Assembly: GCF_900186505.1 (NCBI RefSeq)
Contig: NZ_LT891970.1
Coordinates: forward strand, 69,922 to 133,921
DNA length: 64,000 nucleotides
Reading direction: 5' to 3'
From: Enorma phocaeensis
GTDB taxonomy: Bacteria > Actinomycetota > Coriobacteriia > Coriobacteriales > Coriobacteriaceae
Shown piece after piece: positions 34,019 to 43,246 of the stretch (position 1 is the first letter of the stretch; the number at the start of each line of letters is the position of its first letter). The notes beneath the pieces were generated by a model. The model ran no database searches. It worked only from the letters and a program-made list of their open reading frames with translations, and had not been told where the DNA came from. The position numbers and the translations under genes are program-made.

Positions 34019-35401
34019 CTAAAGTTTTTCCTCATGCATAATGTTTCGAGAACGTAAACCGCCGCGCTCCTCCTCGACGATCTGCCGGATGCGGCCTTTG
34101 AGCGCAACGAGGCAGACCAGAGGCACGAGCAAGACGAAGCAGCTCGCGCCCACAAGCACCCCTTGTACGCCGAAGGCTCCCGCAAGGACGGGTGCCGCGA
34201 CGAGAGGCAGCACGCCCGCGCCGTTGAACCCGGCGTTCATGATGGAATTCACGCGCCCCATCACGGCAAGCGGCGTGTGGAGCTGGACGAGCGTGCTCTG
34301 GATGGGCGTGATGGAGCCAAAGGCAACGCCCAGCAGAAGCTGGCCGGCAAGCGCGCATGCCACGTACGGCGTCCCCACATACAGGATGCAGGCGGCGCCT
34401 TCGAGCGCGATAAGGAGCATGAGCGTGCGCACGTTCACGTAGCGGCGCGGCAAGCGCAGCGCCAAGACGGAGCCCACCACGCTGCCCACGCCGGCGGCGC
34501 TCGATAGCCATCCCATCCAGGCGATGTCGACCTTGAGCACGTCGCGGTAGAAGAGCGACTCCAGCGGGTCGAAGGCTCCGTAGCCCGCATACGAGAGGAG
34601 CCCCACCCAGAAAAGCAGCGCAAGCGACGGGGCGAGCACGACGAGCCGGGCCGCGTCCACAAAGGTCGCATCGCCACCTGCTGCGGCAGCGGTGCCGTCT
34701 ACGGCAGCGTGGCGATCTGCGACAGCGGCGCCATCCGCCGAGGCAGCCGGGCCGCCATCCGGGGACACCGTTTTGGGATCGCTCCCAGCAACGGGGACTT
34801 GGCCTACCGCACCGGTCGCACAGGCACCCATGAGCGGGCGGGCCGCAACGGCGGCGGCGAGCGCGAGGATCGCAGCGACCAGGAACACGCGCTCGGACGG
34901 CAAGAAGAGCGCGACCGCGCCACCGAGGGCCGGTCCGGCTGCCACCGAGGCGTACGAGGCAACGGACATGAACGCGTTCACGCGCTTGAGCTCGTCCGCA
35001 TCAGCGGTGAGGTAGGCGGGGTAGGCCGAGAGAAACAGGTAGTTGAGACCCATGGAGAAGCTGAACGCCGCGCCAAGCGCGAGCACCGCAGCCGCGCTGA
35101 GCTCGACCACCTGGAACGCCAGGCTCACGGCGATGGTCGCGCTGAGCGTCACGGCCGTGTGGGTGCTCGGCCCCCGCCGGTCCAGAAGGATCCCGCCCGC
35201 GGCGTTGCCCGCAACCACCGCGGCGGCGAGCACGCCCACGGAAACTGCAAGTGTCACCGTATCCGCCCCGAGTCTATAGGTGAGCGTGCCGATCACACCG
35301 ATGAAGTAGGCGGCTTGCATCCCCAGGTAGAGCAAGAAGCGCACCGCCACGAGCGCCCAGGTGCCACGGGGCAGTCCATCGTGCGCGATCGTTTCGACCA
35401 C
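34019..35401 (-). CDS. major facilitator superfamily permease
   Basis: The 460-residue product has about 12 hydrophobic segments. A DRRGPS loop (cytoplasmic loop 2-3, the MFS motif A position) lies near residue 75, and a long Ala/Gly/Asp-rich central loop (residues ~200-235) sits between the two six-helix halves. It has the general form of multidrug or solute MFS carriers; the substrate cannot be told. The start is a GTG at 35401 directly after the polA stop codon, so translation probably depends on polA. Confidence 0.8.
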   Translation of the reverse strand: MVETIAHDGLPRGTWALVAVRFLLYLGMQAAYFIGVIGTLTYRLGADTVTLAVSVGVLAAAVVAGNAAGGILLDRRGPSTHTAVTLSATIAVSLAFQVVELSAAAVLALGAAFSFSMGLNYLFLSAYPAYLTADADELKRVNAFMSVASYASVAAGPALGGAVALFLPSERVFLVAAILALAAAVAARPLMGACATGAVGQVPVAGSDPKTVSPDGGPAASADGAAVADRHAAVDGTAAAAGGDATFVDAARLVVLAPSLALLFWVGLLSYAGYGAFDPLESLFYRDVLKVDIAWMGWLSSAAGVGSVVGSVLALRLPRRYVNVRTLMLLIALEGAACILYVGTPYVACALAGQLLLGVAFGSITPIQSTLVQLHTPLAVMGRVNSIMNAGFNGAGVLPLVAAPVLAGAFGVQGVLVGASCFVLLVPLVCLVALKGRIRQIVEEERGGLRSRNIMHEEKL

Positions 35402-38191
35402 CTACTTCGCGTCGGCCCAGGTCTCGCCGCACGATGCCTCGGCGATGAGCGGGACCTTGAGCTCCACCACGCCCTCCATGACCTCGCGGACCATGGCGAT
35501 GAGCGCATCAACCTCCTCGACAGGGCACTCGAAATCAAGTTCGTCGTGCACCTGCAAGATCATGCGGGCGCGGAAGCCCTCCTCGCGCAGGCACGAGGCG
35601 ACCCGCGCCATGGCGATCTTGATGATGTCGGCCGCGCTGCCCTGCATGGGATGGTTCATGGCGGTTCGCTCGCCGAACGCGCGCTGCGCCGGGACGCGCA
35701 TCTTGAGTTCCGGGATGGGGCGGCGGCGTCCGAACATGGTCTCGGCGTAGCCGGTGCGCTTGGCATCGGCGACCGTTCGGTCCAGGTAGGTGCGCACGCC
35801 GGGATACGCCTCGAAGTAGCGGTCGATCATCTCGCGCGCCTCGGCCATGGGGATGTCGAGCGACTGCGAGAGGCCGTAGGCCTGCTGCCCGTAGACGATG
35901 CCGAAGTTCACCGCCTTGGCGCGGCTGCGGAGCGAAGGGGTGACCTCCTCCACCGGAACGCCGAACACGCGAGCGGCGGTCTCGGCATGGAAGTCCTCGC
36001 CCTCGTTGAACGCACGGATGAGGTGCTCGTCGCCCGAGAGGTGCGCGAGCAGCCTGAGCTCGATCTGAGAGTAATCGACGGCCACGAACACGCTGCCCGG
36101 TGCGACCGAGAACGCCGTCTTCACGGTATGGCCCAGCTCGGAACGGGTGGGGATGTTCTGCAGGTTGGGGTTGGACGAGGAGAGGCGGCCCGTCGCGGTC
36201 ACGGTCTGGTTGTACGTGGTGTGAACGCGCCCGTCCTCGCGACGAAGAGCGCCGAGCGTGTCGAGATAGGTCGACTTGATCTTGGTCTTCTCGCGATACT
36301 CGAGGATGAGGCGCACGAACTCGTTGTCATGCGCGAGCTCCTCGAGCACGCGGGCGTTCGTGGAGTAGTAGCCGCGCTGCGTCTTCTTGAGGCCCTTGGT
36401 GGGCAGACTCATCACGTCGAAGAGGATATGGCTGAGCTGCATGGGGCTCGAGATGTTGAACGACTCGTCGCCGGCGAGCTCGCGGATGCGATGCGCCAGC
36501 CCGTCGATCTGGCCACCGAGGCCGGAGGCCAAGTCTCCCAGGCGGTCGGGGTCGACGAACATGCCCGTGCGCTCCATGGCGGCGAGGACCGGTACGAGCG
36601 GCATCTCGATATCGCGAAACACCTCTAGGGCGCCTTGCGCCTCCAGCGCGCGCGTGAGCGGCTCGACCGCGGCGCTGGCGACAGCGGCGGCACGGGCAGC
36701 TGGCGCCGGGGCGGCGTCACCGGCTCCCTCTTCCCCGCGCGCGAGGGGAAGCGATGTGTGGAGATAGGTGTCCGCGATGTAGGAGTCCTCGAAGGTCGAG
36801 CGCACGGAATCGAGCACGTATGCCGCGACCACGGTATCGAAGATGCGCCGCGGATCAACCACGAGCGGGTCCATGAGCTCCGGTTCGGCGGAATCGATGG
36901 GCGAGAGCTCGTGCAGCAGCGCCTTGACATCGGGCGATGCCACGCGCCCCTCGGTGAACAGGCGCTCGAGAACGCCCGCGATGAGGCCATGGGCGCAATC
37001 GAAGCCCGCCGCCTCGCCATGCGCCCCTCTCGATGCGCCCGCAGGCTCCTCGAGGGCGACGAGCGCGCCGCCCGTCGCAACCCACAGGGCATGCGTGAGC
37101 CCAAAAAGCGCGCCCTCCTGCTTGTCGTCATCGAGGACCGCCGCGACCCACTCCCCCGCCGTGATGGCGCGATCGAGCTCCGCGAGCGCCTCTTCGACGC
37201 CCTCCCCGGTGCCAGCATCCGCTGCGAGCACGGCCGGCAGCTCGAAGGAGCTCTGAGCCGGTGCCGCATCTCCGCCGATGAGCCCCAGGAAGCGATTCTG
37301 CATCGCCATGATGCCCAGCGCGCCGAGCGCCTCGTCGACCGCCGCCGCATCGAACGCGGGGAACGCCGTGTTCTCGAAATCGAGCTCGACCGGAGCGTTC
37401 GTCTGGATGGTCGCCACGCGGCGCGAGAGCAGGGCATCGTCGATGTGCGCGCGAAGGTTCTCGCCCATCTTGCCCTTGACCTCATCGGCGTGCGCGATGA
37501 CCTCGTCGAGCGAGCCGTACTGCGCGATGAGCGCGCTCGCCTTCTTGGGGCCGATGCCCGGCACACCGGGGATGTTGTCCGACGTGTCGCCCTTAAGACC
37601 GTAGAAATCGGGCACGAGCTCGGGCGTGATGCCATGATAGAGGTCCTCGACCGTCTCAGGCGTCATGATCTGCACGTCCGAGAGGCCCTTCTTGGTGCCC
37701 ACGATCTTCACGTGCTCGGTCGAGAGCTGGTACATGTCGCGGTCACCCGTGACGAGGAACATGTCGCACCCGGCGGCCTCCCCGGCACGTGCGAGCGTAC
37801 CCAGGATGTCATCGCCCTCCCAGCCCTCGGCTTCGAGCACGGGAATCTGGAGCCTGGTGAGCAGCTCCTTGATCATGGGGAACTGTGGGCGCAGGTCGGG
37901 ATCCATGGGCGGGCGCTGGGCCTTGTACTGCGGGAGCATCTCCATGCGCACGCGCGGCTTGCCCTTGTCGAACGCCACGGCCACGCCGTCCGGGTGGAAC
38001 GCGTCGACCATCTTGAGGAACATGTTCAAGAAGCCGAACACGGCGTTGGTGGGCCGGCCGTCCGGCGCGTTCATGGTGGGCGGCACGGCATGGAACGCGC
38101 GATGCATGAGCGAGTTGCCGTCGATGACGGCGAAGACGCGGCGAGCGTCGGAAGCGGTCTTGGGGCTGGCGGTGGCGTGCGTATCGGGCAT
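35402..38191 (-). CDS. polA: DNA polymerase I
   Basis: The 929-residue protein has an N-terminal 5' nuclease (residues 1 to ~290: VIDGNSLMHRAFHA, FDKGKPRVRMEM, TGDRDMYQL, GLKGDTSDNIPGVPGIG), a middle region, and the family A polymerase domain: FVAVDYSQIELRLLAHLSGD (motif A), RSRAKAVNFGIVYGQ (motif B) and LQVHDELDFE (motif C). The middle 3'-5' exonuclease region lacks the DxE metal motif (AAVLDDDKQEG stands near its place), so proofreading is probably absent, as in several other bacteria. AGAGAGGA precedes the ATG. Confidence 0.96.
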   Translation of the reverse strand: MPDTHATASPKTASDARRVFAVIDGNSLMHRAFHAVPPTMNAPDGRPTNAVFGFLNMFLKMVDAFHPDGVAVAFDKGKPRVRMEMLPQYKAQRPPMDPDLRPQFPMIKELLTRLQIPVLEAEGWEGDDILGTLARAGEAAGCDMFLVTGDRDMYQLSTEHVKIVGTKKGLSDVQIMTPETVEDLYHGITPELVPDFYGLKGDTSDNIPGVPGIGPKKASALIAQYGSLDEVIAHADEVKGKMGENLRAHIDDALLSRRVATIQTNAPVELDFENTAFPAFDAAAVDEALGALGIMAMQNRFLGLIGGDAAPAQSSFELPAVLAADAGTGEGVEEALAELDRAITAGEWVAAVLDDDKQEGALFGLTHALWVATGGALVALEEPAGASRGAHGEAAGFDCAHGLIAGVLERLFTEGRVASPDVKALLHELSPIDSAEPELMDPLVVDPRRIFDTVVAAYVLDSVRSTFEDSYIADTYLHTSLPLARGEEGAGDAAPAPAARAAAVASAAVEPLTRALEAQGALEVFRDIEMPLVPVLAAMERTGMFVDPDRLGDLASGLGGQIDGLAHRIRELAGDESFNISSPMQLSHILFDVMSLPTKGLKKTQRGYYSTNARVLEELAHDNEFVRLILEYREKTKIKSTYLDTLGALRREDGRVHTTYNQTVTATGRLSSSNPNLQNIPTRSELGHTVKTAFSVAPGSVFVAVDYSQIELRLLAHLSGDEHLIRAFNEGEDFHAETAARVFGVPVEEVTPSLRSRAKAVNFGIVYGQQAYGLSQSLDIPMAEAREMIDRYFEAYPGVRTYLDRTVADAKRTGYAETMFGRRRPIPELKMRVPAQRAFGERTAMNHPMQGSAADIIKIAMARVASCLREEGFRARMILQVHDELDFECPVEEVDALIAMVREVMEGVVELKVPLIAEASCGETWADAK

Positions 38192-38419
38192 GCAGGTCCT
38201 CTCTGTCTATACGTTCCCCTCAGTCTACCCCATCGCGCGGGCACACACCGGGCTTCCAAAGATCGCCTCGCGCCGACGGCGCTCTCATGAATCCCGCCGC
38301 TTGGCGGTCCGCGGTATAAGCAGGCGGGGAACGGGTAAGCGGAGAGTACCCATGCTACAGGCGACGGATCGCCGGCAGAACTCGCCCGAACACCTCGCGC
38401 CGCCTAGAATCGAGGTCCC

Positions 38420-41400
38420 ATGACCCGTATCACCCGCCGCCTGGAGACCGCCGTCCTCGCCTTCCTCATGCTGGGCACCCTCCTCCTCGTCACCTGCGCG
38501 CCCGCGCTGGCGCTGCCCGCCCCCTCGGGCGAGGAACCGGTCGCCCCAGCATCCACGAACGGCTCGCCGGACGGGAGCGATCCCGCGGTCACGGGCGTCG
38601 ACAAGATCGCCGACCCCGACAGCTCCTCATCCTGGACCGATTTCCTCGGCGGCGAGAACGATGGCTCCTACAGCACGGCGAACGCGGGCCGCATCTGGGT
38701 CGATGCCTCGGTATACGCCGGCGAGGAAGCGGCTTCGGCGGCGGGTATCGCCGACGGGTCCTTCCACGACCCCGAGAACGACTTTCTCGTGAGCATCTCC
38801 GCCATCGCGCAGACCGCGTCCATCCACCAGCAAGACGGCGGCGGGCATGATGTCGTGTTCGTCGTGAGCATGAACAGCGTGCTCGGCAGCATGGTCTATG
38901 CGGAACGCCCCTATGCCGACTACGTGGTATCGGCCCTGAACAGCGCCATCGGGCGACTCATGGCAGAAAACGAAGGCGGTGCGGAGCCCACGCGCGTCGC
39001 CGTCGTCGGCTACTCCTCCGAGACGACCGTCCTCATGCCGCTCGCCGCCTACGAGCCCGCGCCTGACGGAACCTTCCTGGACTACGACGAGACATCCCGC
39101 ACCGTCAACGTGACGGCGCGCATGGCGGGAGCGCCCGCGGCCGGCAGCGCGGGAACCACCGCGAGCGCGCTCCTGAAAGGCGGTTCGTACCTGCAGCGCG
39201 GCATCTACCTCGCAGGCGACATGCTCTCCCACGCCGGCTCCGCCGGCGCTGCGAACCGCTCCCCCGAGCTTGTCATCATGGGCGTGGAGAACCCTCCCAT
39301 GGCGAACACGGACGTGGAGAACCCTCCTGCTTACACCGGTGGCTCAACGGGGTTCCTCGGGCCGCTCCCCAACACCCATGAAACCGGCTACGGGACCGAC
39401 AGCATGCTCGCGACCATGCTCACCATGCGCTCGGTGCAGCAGCGCGTGGACGCCGCCTACGCATCGGGAGGAAGCCGGCTCGCCATCTACACGACCGGCA
39501 TCGACACCACGGATGCCGTCGCCTACCTGCTCGACACCGCAGAAGGCCAAGCGGAGCGCGAGCTTACGGCAACGGTCGGCGGACTCACCGTCGACCTCAA
39601 GGAAAACCTCGCGCAAGCCGCCCGTTCCTACGCCCAAGCAGCCGAGCAGGGCGTCGGCACCGTATCGCTCGACCTCTACGGGTCAGGACGAACGGGCATC
39701 GTAGCGGAATCCGTCGAGCTGCAGGTCGTCCCCGGCCTTCTTGACGAGGATGTCCCCGCGAACGTGAGCTGCGTGGACCGGTACTACTCGTCGCGCAGCG
39801 CATCGGCCGTCGGCTGGGCGTTCGCCTCTGCCCTCGACGAGGTCTTCGATGTGCACTACACCTCTCCCGTCGACGCCGACGATGCGATCGCGGGAGGAAG
39901 CCGGATCGAAGCTCACAGCACGGTGGGAACGGGCATGGAGGTGGCATCCGTCGCAGGCGTGCAGTACGGCGACTCGCTGCTCACCGGTTCCCTCGCGGCG
40001 CAGGCGATACAGATGAGCCTCGAGAACCCTGGCGACCTTTCGGGCGCAACGCACGAGTTCGACTACCTGATCCGAAGCATCAACGACCGCTACCACCTGG
40101 GTTACGACGCCTACAACCTGTTCTATGAGGCCATGGCGGACGGACAGGTCTCCTACGATGCGGCGAGCGGCGCGTTCTCGAACCGCGTCTCGTGGTACAT
40201 CAACGACGACCATCACATGGTTGCAGGCGAAAACGGCGCGCCCTACCGCTTCGCCACGCAGCGCGAGATCGATGCCATCACCACGGGCACCGGCGACGCC
40301 CAGATTCTAGAGCGCATCGATCGCGCCCAAAATGCTGGAGCGACAGCCGTATGCGAGACCTATCTCTACATCGGCAACCTGCCTAACTTCTACACCGGCG
40401 GGGATGTGGCGCTCTACGACTTCTACATCGCCGTCGAAACCGACCTCGACACGCGCGCCCAGACCGTATACGTATCGGTCCCCTCGGACGCCGTGCCCGC
40501 GCTGCGCACCGATGTCACCCTCCATGCCGACGGACGGGCGAGCATGTCGATCGACGGAGCCGAGGACCTGAGTCCGCTCCGCATGATCTTCGAGGTCGCT
40601 CCGCGCGCCGAGGTGCGCGACGCGATCGAGCGGGTGCGCGCGGGAGATGTGGCGGCGCTGAGCGAGCTCGAAGCGGCGCTCGGGTCCGCCTGCTACGAAG
40701 ACGCCACGGGTTCGCTCGCCGTCACCGCGCTCGCGATCGATGGCAGCGGCGATAGCGCGCAGACGGCCACCGTCGTGACCGGCGCGGCGGCTGCGGGCAA
40801 CAGCGCGTACGTGCTCGCGCAGGACCAACCGCTCTACACGCTCGCCCCGGGAACGCAGGAAGCTGCAGGCGAACTCCCCGCACCAAGCGACCTCGCGCCC
40901 CTCACGCGCGCCCCGCGCGCTGGCGAGACCCTCTACTACATGACCACCGCGTACCGCGCCACGTTCGCCGCTGGCGAGCAGACCGCGGACGCCGAAGCGT
41001 ATGACGCGGTCCATCCCTACCAGGTCGCCCAAGAGGAAAACCCGTCCTGGTATGCCGGTGCCGACGGTCGCTACGCGCTTTCCGCGGGAACACCGGCGCG
41101 CTCGAGCTCCTCCGCGGCGGTAGCGACGGCAAAGGCGGAGAACGCCACCGGCACGGCATCGTACCGTCAGCTGCTCACCGGCACGCATGAGGGCGGGGCG
41201 CTCGTGCTCACGGCCGAGCTGGGGAACAACGGCTCGTACCGCTTCGAGACGGAGCACGAGGAGCCCAAGCCGGAGGAACCCGGAACGGAAGACCCCGATC
41301 CCGAAACGCCTGGTGATACCGACCCCGGCGATACCGGCGGCGGAACGGACGGCGAGCCCGGAGACGGGTCCTCGTCGACGGGACCTGCCACAGGAAGCTC

Positions 41401-41548
41401 TGCAGATGACGCCGCAGGGCAGCAGAACGCATCCGGGGCGCTTGCCGGTACGGGCGATGCCAACGGCATGGGACTCGCCGTTGTCCTGGGGACCGTAGGT
41501 ATCGCGGCATGCGTGGCAGGCATCATGCTCTTCAGGCGCAGGAAGTGA
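38420..41548 (+). CDS. large LAxTG-anchored surface protein with degenerate VWA-like domain
   Basis: The 1042-residue product has an N-terminal signal peptide (MTRITRRLETAVLAFLML, cleavage near residue 32-35), a VWA-like region from ~90 to ~500, and a Pro/Glu/Asp-rich spacer (from ~955, EEPKPEEPGTEDPDPETPG). The C-terminal sorting signal is LAGTG (1008-1012), a hydrophobic helix and FRRRK. LAxTG is the motif of class E sortases in high-GC Gram-positives. The VWA-like strand reads HDVVFVVSMNSVLGS, so the DxSxS metal-binding residues are replaced. It is probably a cell-wall adhesin or pilus-like protein. No sortase gene is in the window. GAGGT precedes the ATG. Confidence 0.75.
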   Translation: MTRITRRLETAVLAFLMLGTLLLVTCAPALALPAPSGEEPVAPASTNGSPDGSDPAVTGVDKIADPDSSSSWTDFLGGENDGSYSTANAGRIWVDASVYAGEEAASAAGIADGSFHDPENDFLVSISAIAQTASIHQQDGGGHDVVFVVSMNSVLGSMVYAERPYADYVVSALNSAIGRLMAENEGGAEPTRVAVVGYSSETTVLMPLAAYEPAPDGTFLDYDETSRTVNVTARMAGAPAAGSAGTTASALLKGGSYLQRGIYLAGDMLSHAGSAGAANRSPELVIMGVENPPMANTDVENPPAYTGGSTGFLGPLPNTHETGYGTDSMLATMLTMRSVQQRVDAAYASGGSRLAIYTTGIDTTDAVAYLLDTAEGQAERELTATVGGLTVDLKENLAQAARSYAQAAEQGVGTVSLDLYGSGRTGIVAESVELQVVPGLLDEDVPANVSCVDRYYSSRSASAVGWAFASALDEVFDVHYTSPVDADDAIAGGSRIEAHSTVGTGMEVASVAGVQYGDSLLTGSLAAQAIQMSLENPGDLSGATHEFDYLIRSINDRYHLGYDAYNLFYEAMADGQVSYDAASGAFSNRVSWYINDDHHMVAGENGAPYRFATQREIDAITTGTGDAQILERIDRAQNAGATAVCETYLYIGNLPNFYTGGDVALYDFYIAVETDLDTRAQTVYVSVPSDAVPALRTDVTLHADGRASMSIDGAEDLSPLRMIFEVAPRAEVRDAIERVRAGDVAALSELEAALGSACYEDATGSLAVTALAIDGSGDSAQTATVVTGAAAAGNSAYVLAQDQPLYTLAPGTQEAAGELPAPSDLAPLTRAPRAGETLYYMTTAYRATFAAGEQTADAEAYDAVHPYQVAQEENPSWYAGADGRYALSAGTPARSSSSAAVATAKAENATGTASYRQLLTGTHEGGALVLTAELGNNGSYRFETEHEEPKPEEPGTEDPDPETPGDTDPGDTGGGTDGEPGDGSSSTGPATGSSADDAAGQQNASGALAGTGDANGMGLAVVLGTVGIAACVAGIMLFRRRK

Positions 41549-41570
41549 CATGCTGGACCACTCCCAACGG

Positions 41571-41650
41571 CATGGGGCTGCCCCCGTGACATGGGGCCGC
41601 TCCCCGTGGCATGAGGCTGTCTCGTGACATGAGGCCGCCCCCGTGTCATG
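41571..41650. repeat. imperfect tandem repeat of about 19 bp
   Basis: Four units begin CATGGGGCTGCCCCCGTGA (41571-41589) and repeat with small changes at 41590-41609, 41610-41627 and 41628-41646; a fifth partial unit starts at 41647. They fill the gap between the surface-protein gene and trmL. The unit contains short dyads (GGGGCTGCCCC) but no T-run. Confidence 0.75.
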
Positions 41651-41696
41651 ATTGCCCCATTGCCAGCAGGTTCTTCCAACCTAGCAAGGAGAAGCA

Positions 41697-42287
41697 ATGT
41701 TCAACATCGTCCTCTTCGAACCGGAGATTCCCGCCAACACGGGCAACATCGGCCGTACGTGCGTCGTCACCGGCACGCGCCTTCATCTGATCAGGCCGCT
41801 CGGGTTCTCGCTCGATGACAAGGCGCTTCACCGCGCGGGCCTGGGGTATTGGGAGAACCTCGACGTTGCGGTCTATGAGAACTGGGAGGACTTCCTCGAG
41901 CGCTGCGGACTGGCGGGCGCGGCGCAGCAGCCGCAGCTCCACCTCCTCACCAAGAAGGCGCAGCGGCTCTATACCGAGGCGACGTATCGCAACGGCGACT
42001 ACCTGGTGCTCGGCAAGGAGAGCTCCGGCATCCCCGAGGAGATCTTGGCAGCGCATCCTGCGTGCTGCGAGCGCATCCCCATGCTGCCCGATGCGGAATC
42101 GCTCGACAACGCCGCGTCGTGGAAGGCGCCTGCGGGCGAGGACCTGGAGCACGAGGCGCTCAAGCGGCAGGATATCTGCGGCAACTTCATCGACCCCAAC
42201 GAGGTGCGCATCAGCGCGCTCAACCTGTCGAATGCCGCGGCCGTGGTGCTGTACGAGGCGCTCAGGCAGGTCGGGTTCAGGGGGTAG
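41697..42287 (+). CDS. trmL: tRNA (cytidine/uridine-34-2'-O)-methyltransferase
   Basis: The 196-residue SPOUT-fold enzyme methylates the wobble ribose of certain leucine tRNAs. It starts with MFNIVLFEPEIPANTGNIGR, has YLVLGKESSGIPEEIL (SAM-knot motif 2) and closes with DNAASWKAP ... LNLSNAAAVVLYEALRQ (motif 3 of the knot). Length is slightly above E. coli TrmL (157 aa). AAGGAGAA precedes the ATG at 41697. Confidence 0.92.
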   Translation: MFNIVLFEPEIPANTGNIGRTCVVTGTRLHLIRPLGFSLDDKALHRAGLGYWENLDVAVYENWEDFLERCGLAGAAQQPQLHLLTKKAQRLYTEATYRNGDYLVLGKESSGIPEEILAAHPACCERIPMLPDAESLDNAASWKAPAGEDLEHEALKRQDICGNFIDPNEVRISALNLSNAAAVVLYEALRQVGFRG

Positions 42288-42329
42288 CAAGGCGCGCCGA
42301 GACCGACGTGCCCGCCGCTCACGCGCCCG

Positions 42330-42587
42330 CTATTCCAGCGAATCGATCCAGCGTTCCGCGTCGGCGAGCGGGGTGATCATGCGGTCGCCGCCCGTGGAGT
42401 CGAACTGCACGCTCATGCCGCGCTCGACCTCGCGCTTGCCCTGATCGACGACCCCCTGGTAGTCGCCCGGATAGGGATCGACGGTCTCGATTGCCTCGAT
42501 GTCGGCGCCGAGCGCCGCCGCCATCTCGGCTATGCGCTCCGTGTTCCCACAGGACGGCGAATAGTAGACGACGAGGATGCTCTTGAT
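42330..42587 (-). pseudogene. flavodoxin-like gene remnant without a start codon
   Basis: On the minus strand the reading frame from 42587 translates IKSILVVYYSPSCGNTERIA, a flavodoxin FMN phosphate loop (TxxGNT type), followed by IETVDPYPGDYQGVVDQGKR, typical of the flavodoxin-4 family. The next part jumps to a short C-terminal end (DSTGGDRMITPLADAERWI), giving about 85 residues instead of ~160, so a middle segment appears lost. The expected start codon is ATC, with an in-frame TAG three codons before it and AGGAGG only 2 nt away. The gene is probably dead. Confidence 0.65.
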
Positions 42588-42623
42588 GGCCTCCTAGATG
42601 GGTGTTGGATGTGGTATGCCACC

Positions 42624-42656
42624 ATTCAACTGCTTGGAGAGTTAGGTCGAAGTCAA
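42624..42656 (-). promoter_or_regulatory. MerR-type elongated promoter of the flavodoxin remnant
   Basis: The minus strand reads TTGACT (42656-42651), a 21-nt spacer containing CTAACTCTCCAAG, then TTGAAT (42629-42624). Overlong spacers with a CTTGACT...CCAAG dyad are typical of MerR-family-activated promoters, which often drive flavodoxin-like genes in anaerobes. Confidence 0.4.
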
Positions 42657-43246
42657 GGGCGACATCTGACGGTCGAAAACATGGATGAAACTTCAAATCG
42701 CTGCAGTTGCCAGCACGTGAGACACACTGTCGACCGATAAAGCACCAGCTACGCTCGAACGAAAACGGGGCAGAACCGCTCTCGCAGTCCCGCCCCGATA
42801 AGCCCGAAGGCTTTGTAACGCACCATTAGTTTAGCAATCCAACGGCATCCGTCAAACGGCGCAGCCGGCACTGTGGAAAACCCTTGCCGCGCACAAGGGA
42901 ACATGACAGGACAGATTCGACGGGTCCGGAAATGACCTCTGCTGCAAGTCAGCGGACCTCGTATTATGCCCGATCGCCCCAGGATGGCAATCTGGAGACT
43001 GGTTGCAGATTGCTGCCCCAGCATCAAACATGTCTGCACGTACAGCCCTGGTACCCCTAGCGCCTGCAAGGTCGCCATCAAACATATGCCGTCCATCACC
43101 CAACAACGTTGCGGAAGCGCATCGGCTTCAGAGACGAATGGTCCCTCAAAACTTCCCTTGTGCTCCTCCGAACAACTCCACAAACACACCCCAACTTCCA
43201 CGGTGAGCGTAGAACGGGCGTGTTTATCGCCTACCAAGGAGCAGGT
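42657..43246. other. intergenic region with no supported gene
   Basis: This stretch of about 590 bp has lower GC than its surroundings. Open frames on both strands lack ribosome sites and known motifs. Apart from the hairpins at 42762-42813 I see nothing with function; it may be decayed coding sequence. Confidence 0.45.
42762..42813 (-). terminator. possible minus-strand terminator and adjacent small hairpin
   Basis: CGGGGC (42766-42771) pairs with GCCCCG (42792-42797) through an imperfectly paired interior; on the minus strand the stem is followed by TTTTCG. A second small stem AAGCC-CGAA-GGCTT lies at 42800-42813. No upstream minus-strand gene is evident. Confidence 0.35.

Noticed and set aside
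34709..38290. Long plus-strand frames (639 and 551 codons) opposite the MFS gene and polA
   Set aside because: Antisense to polA, whose family A motifs are all present; no content of their own.
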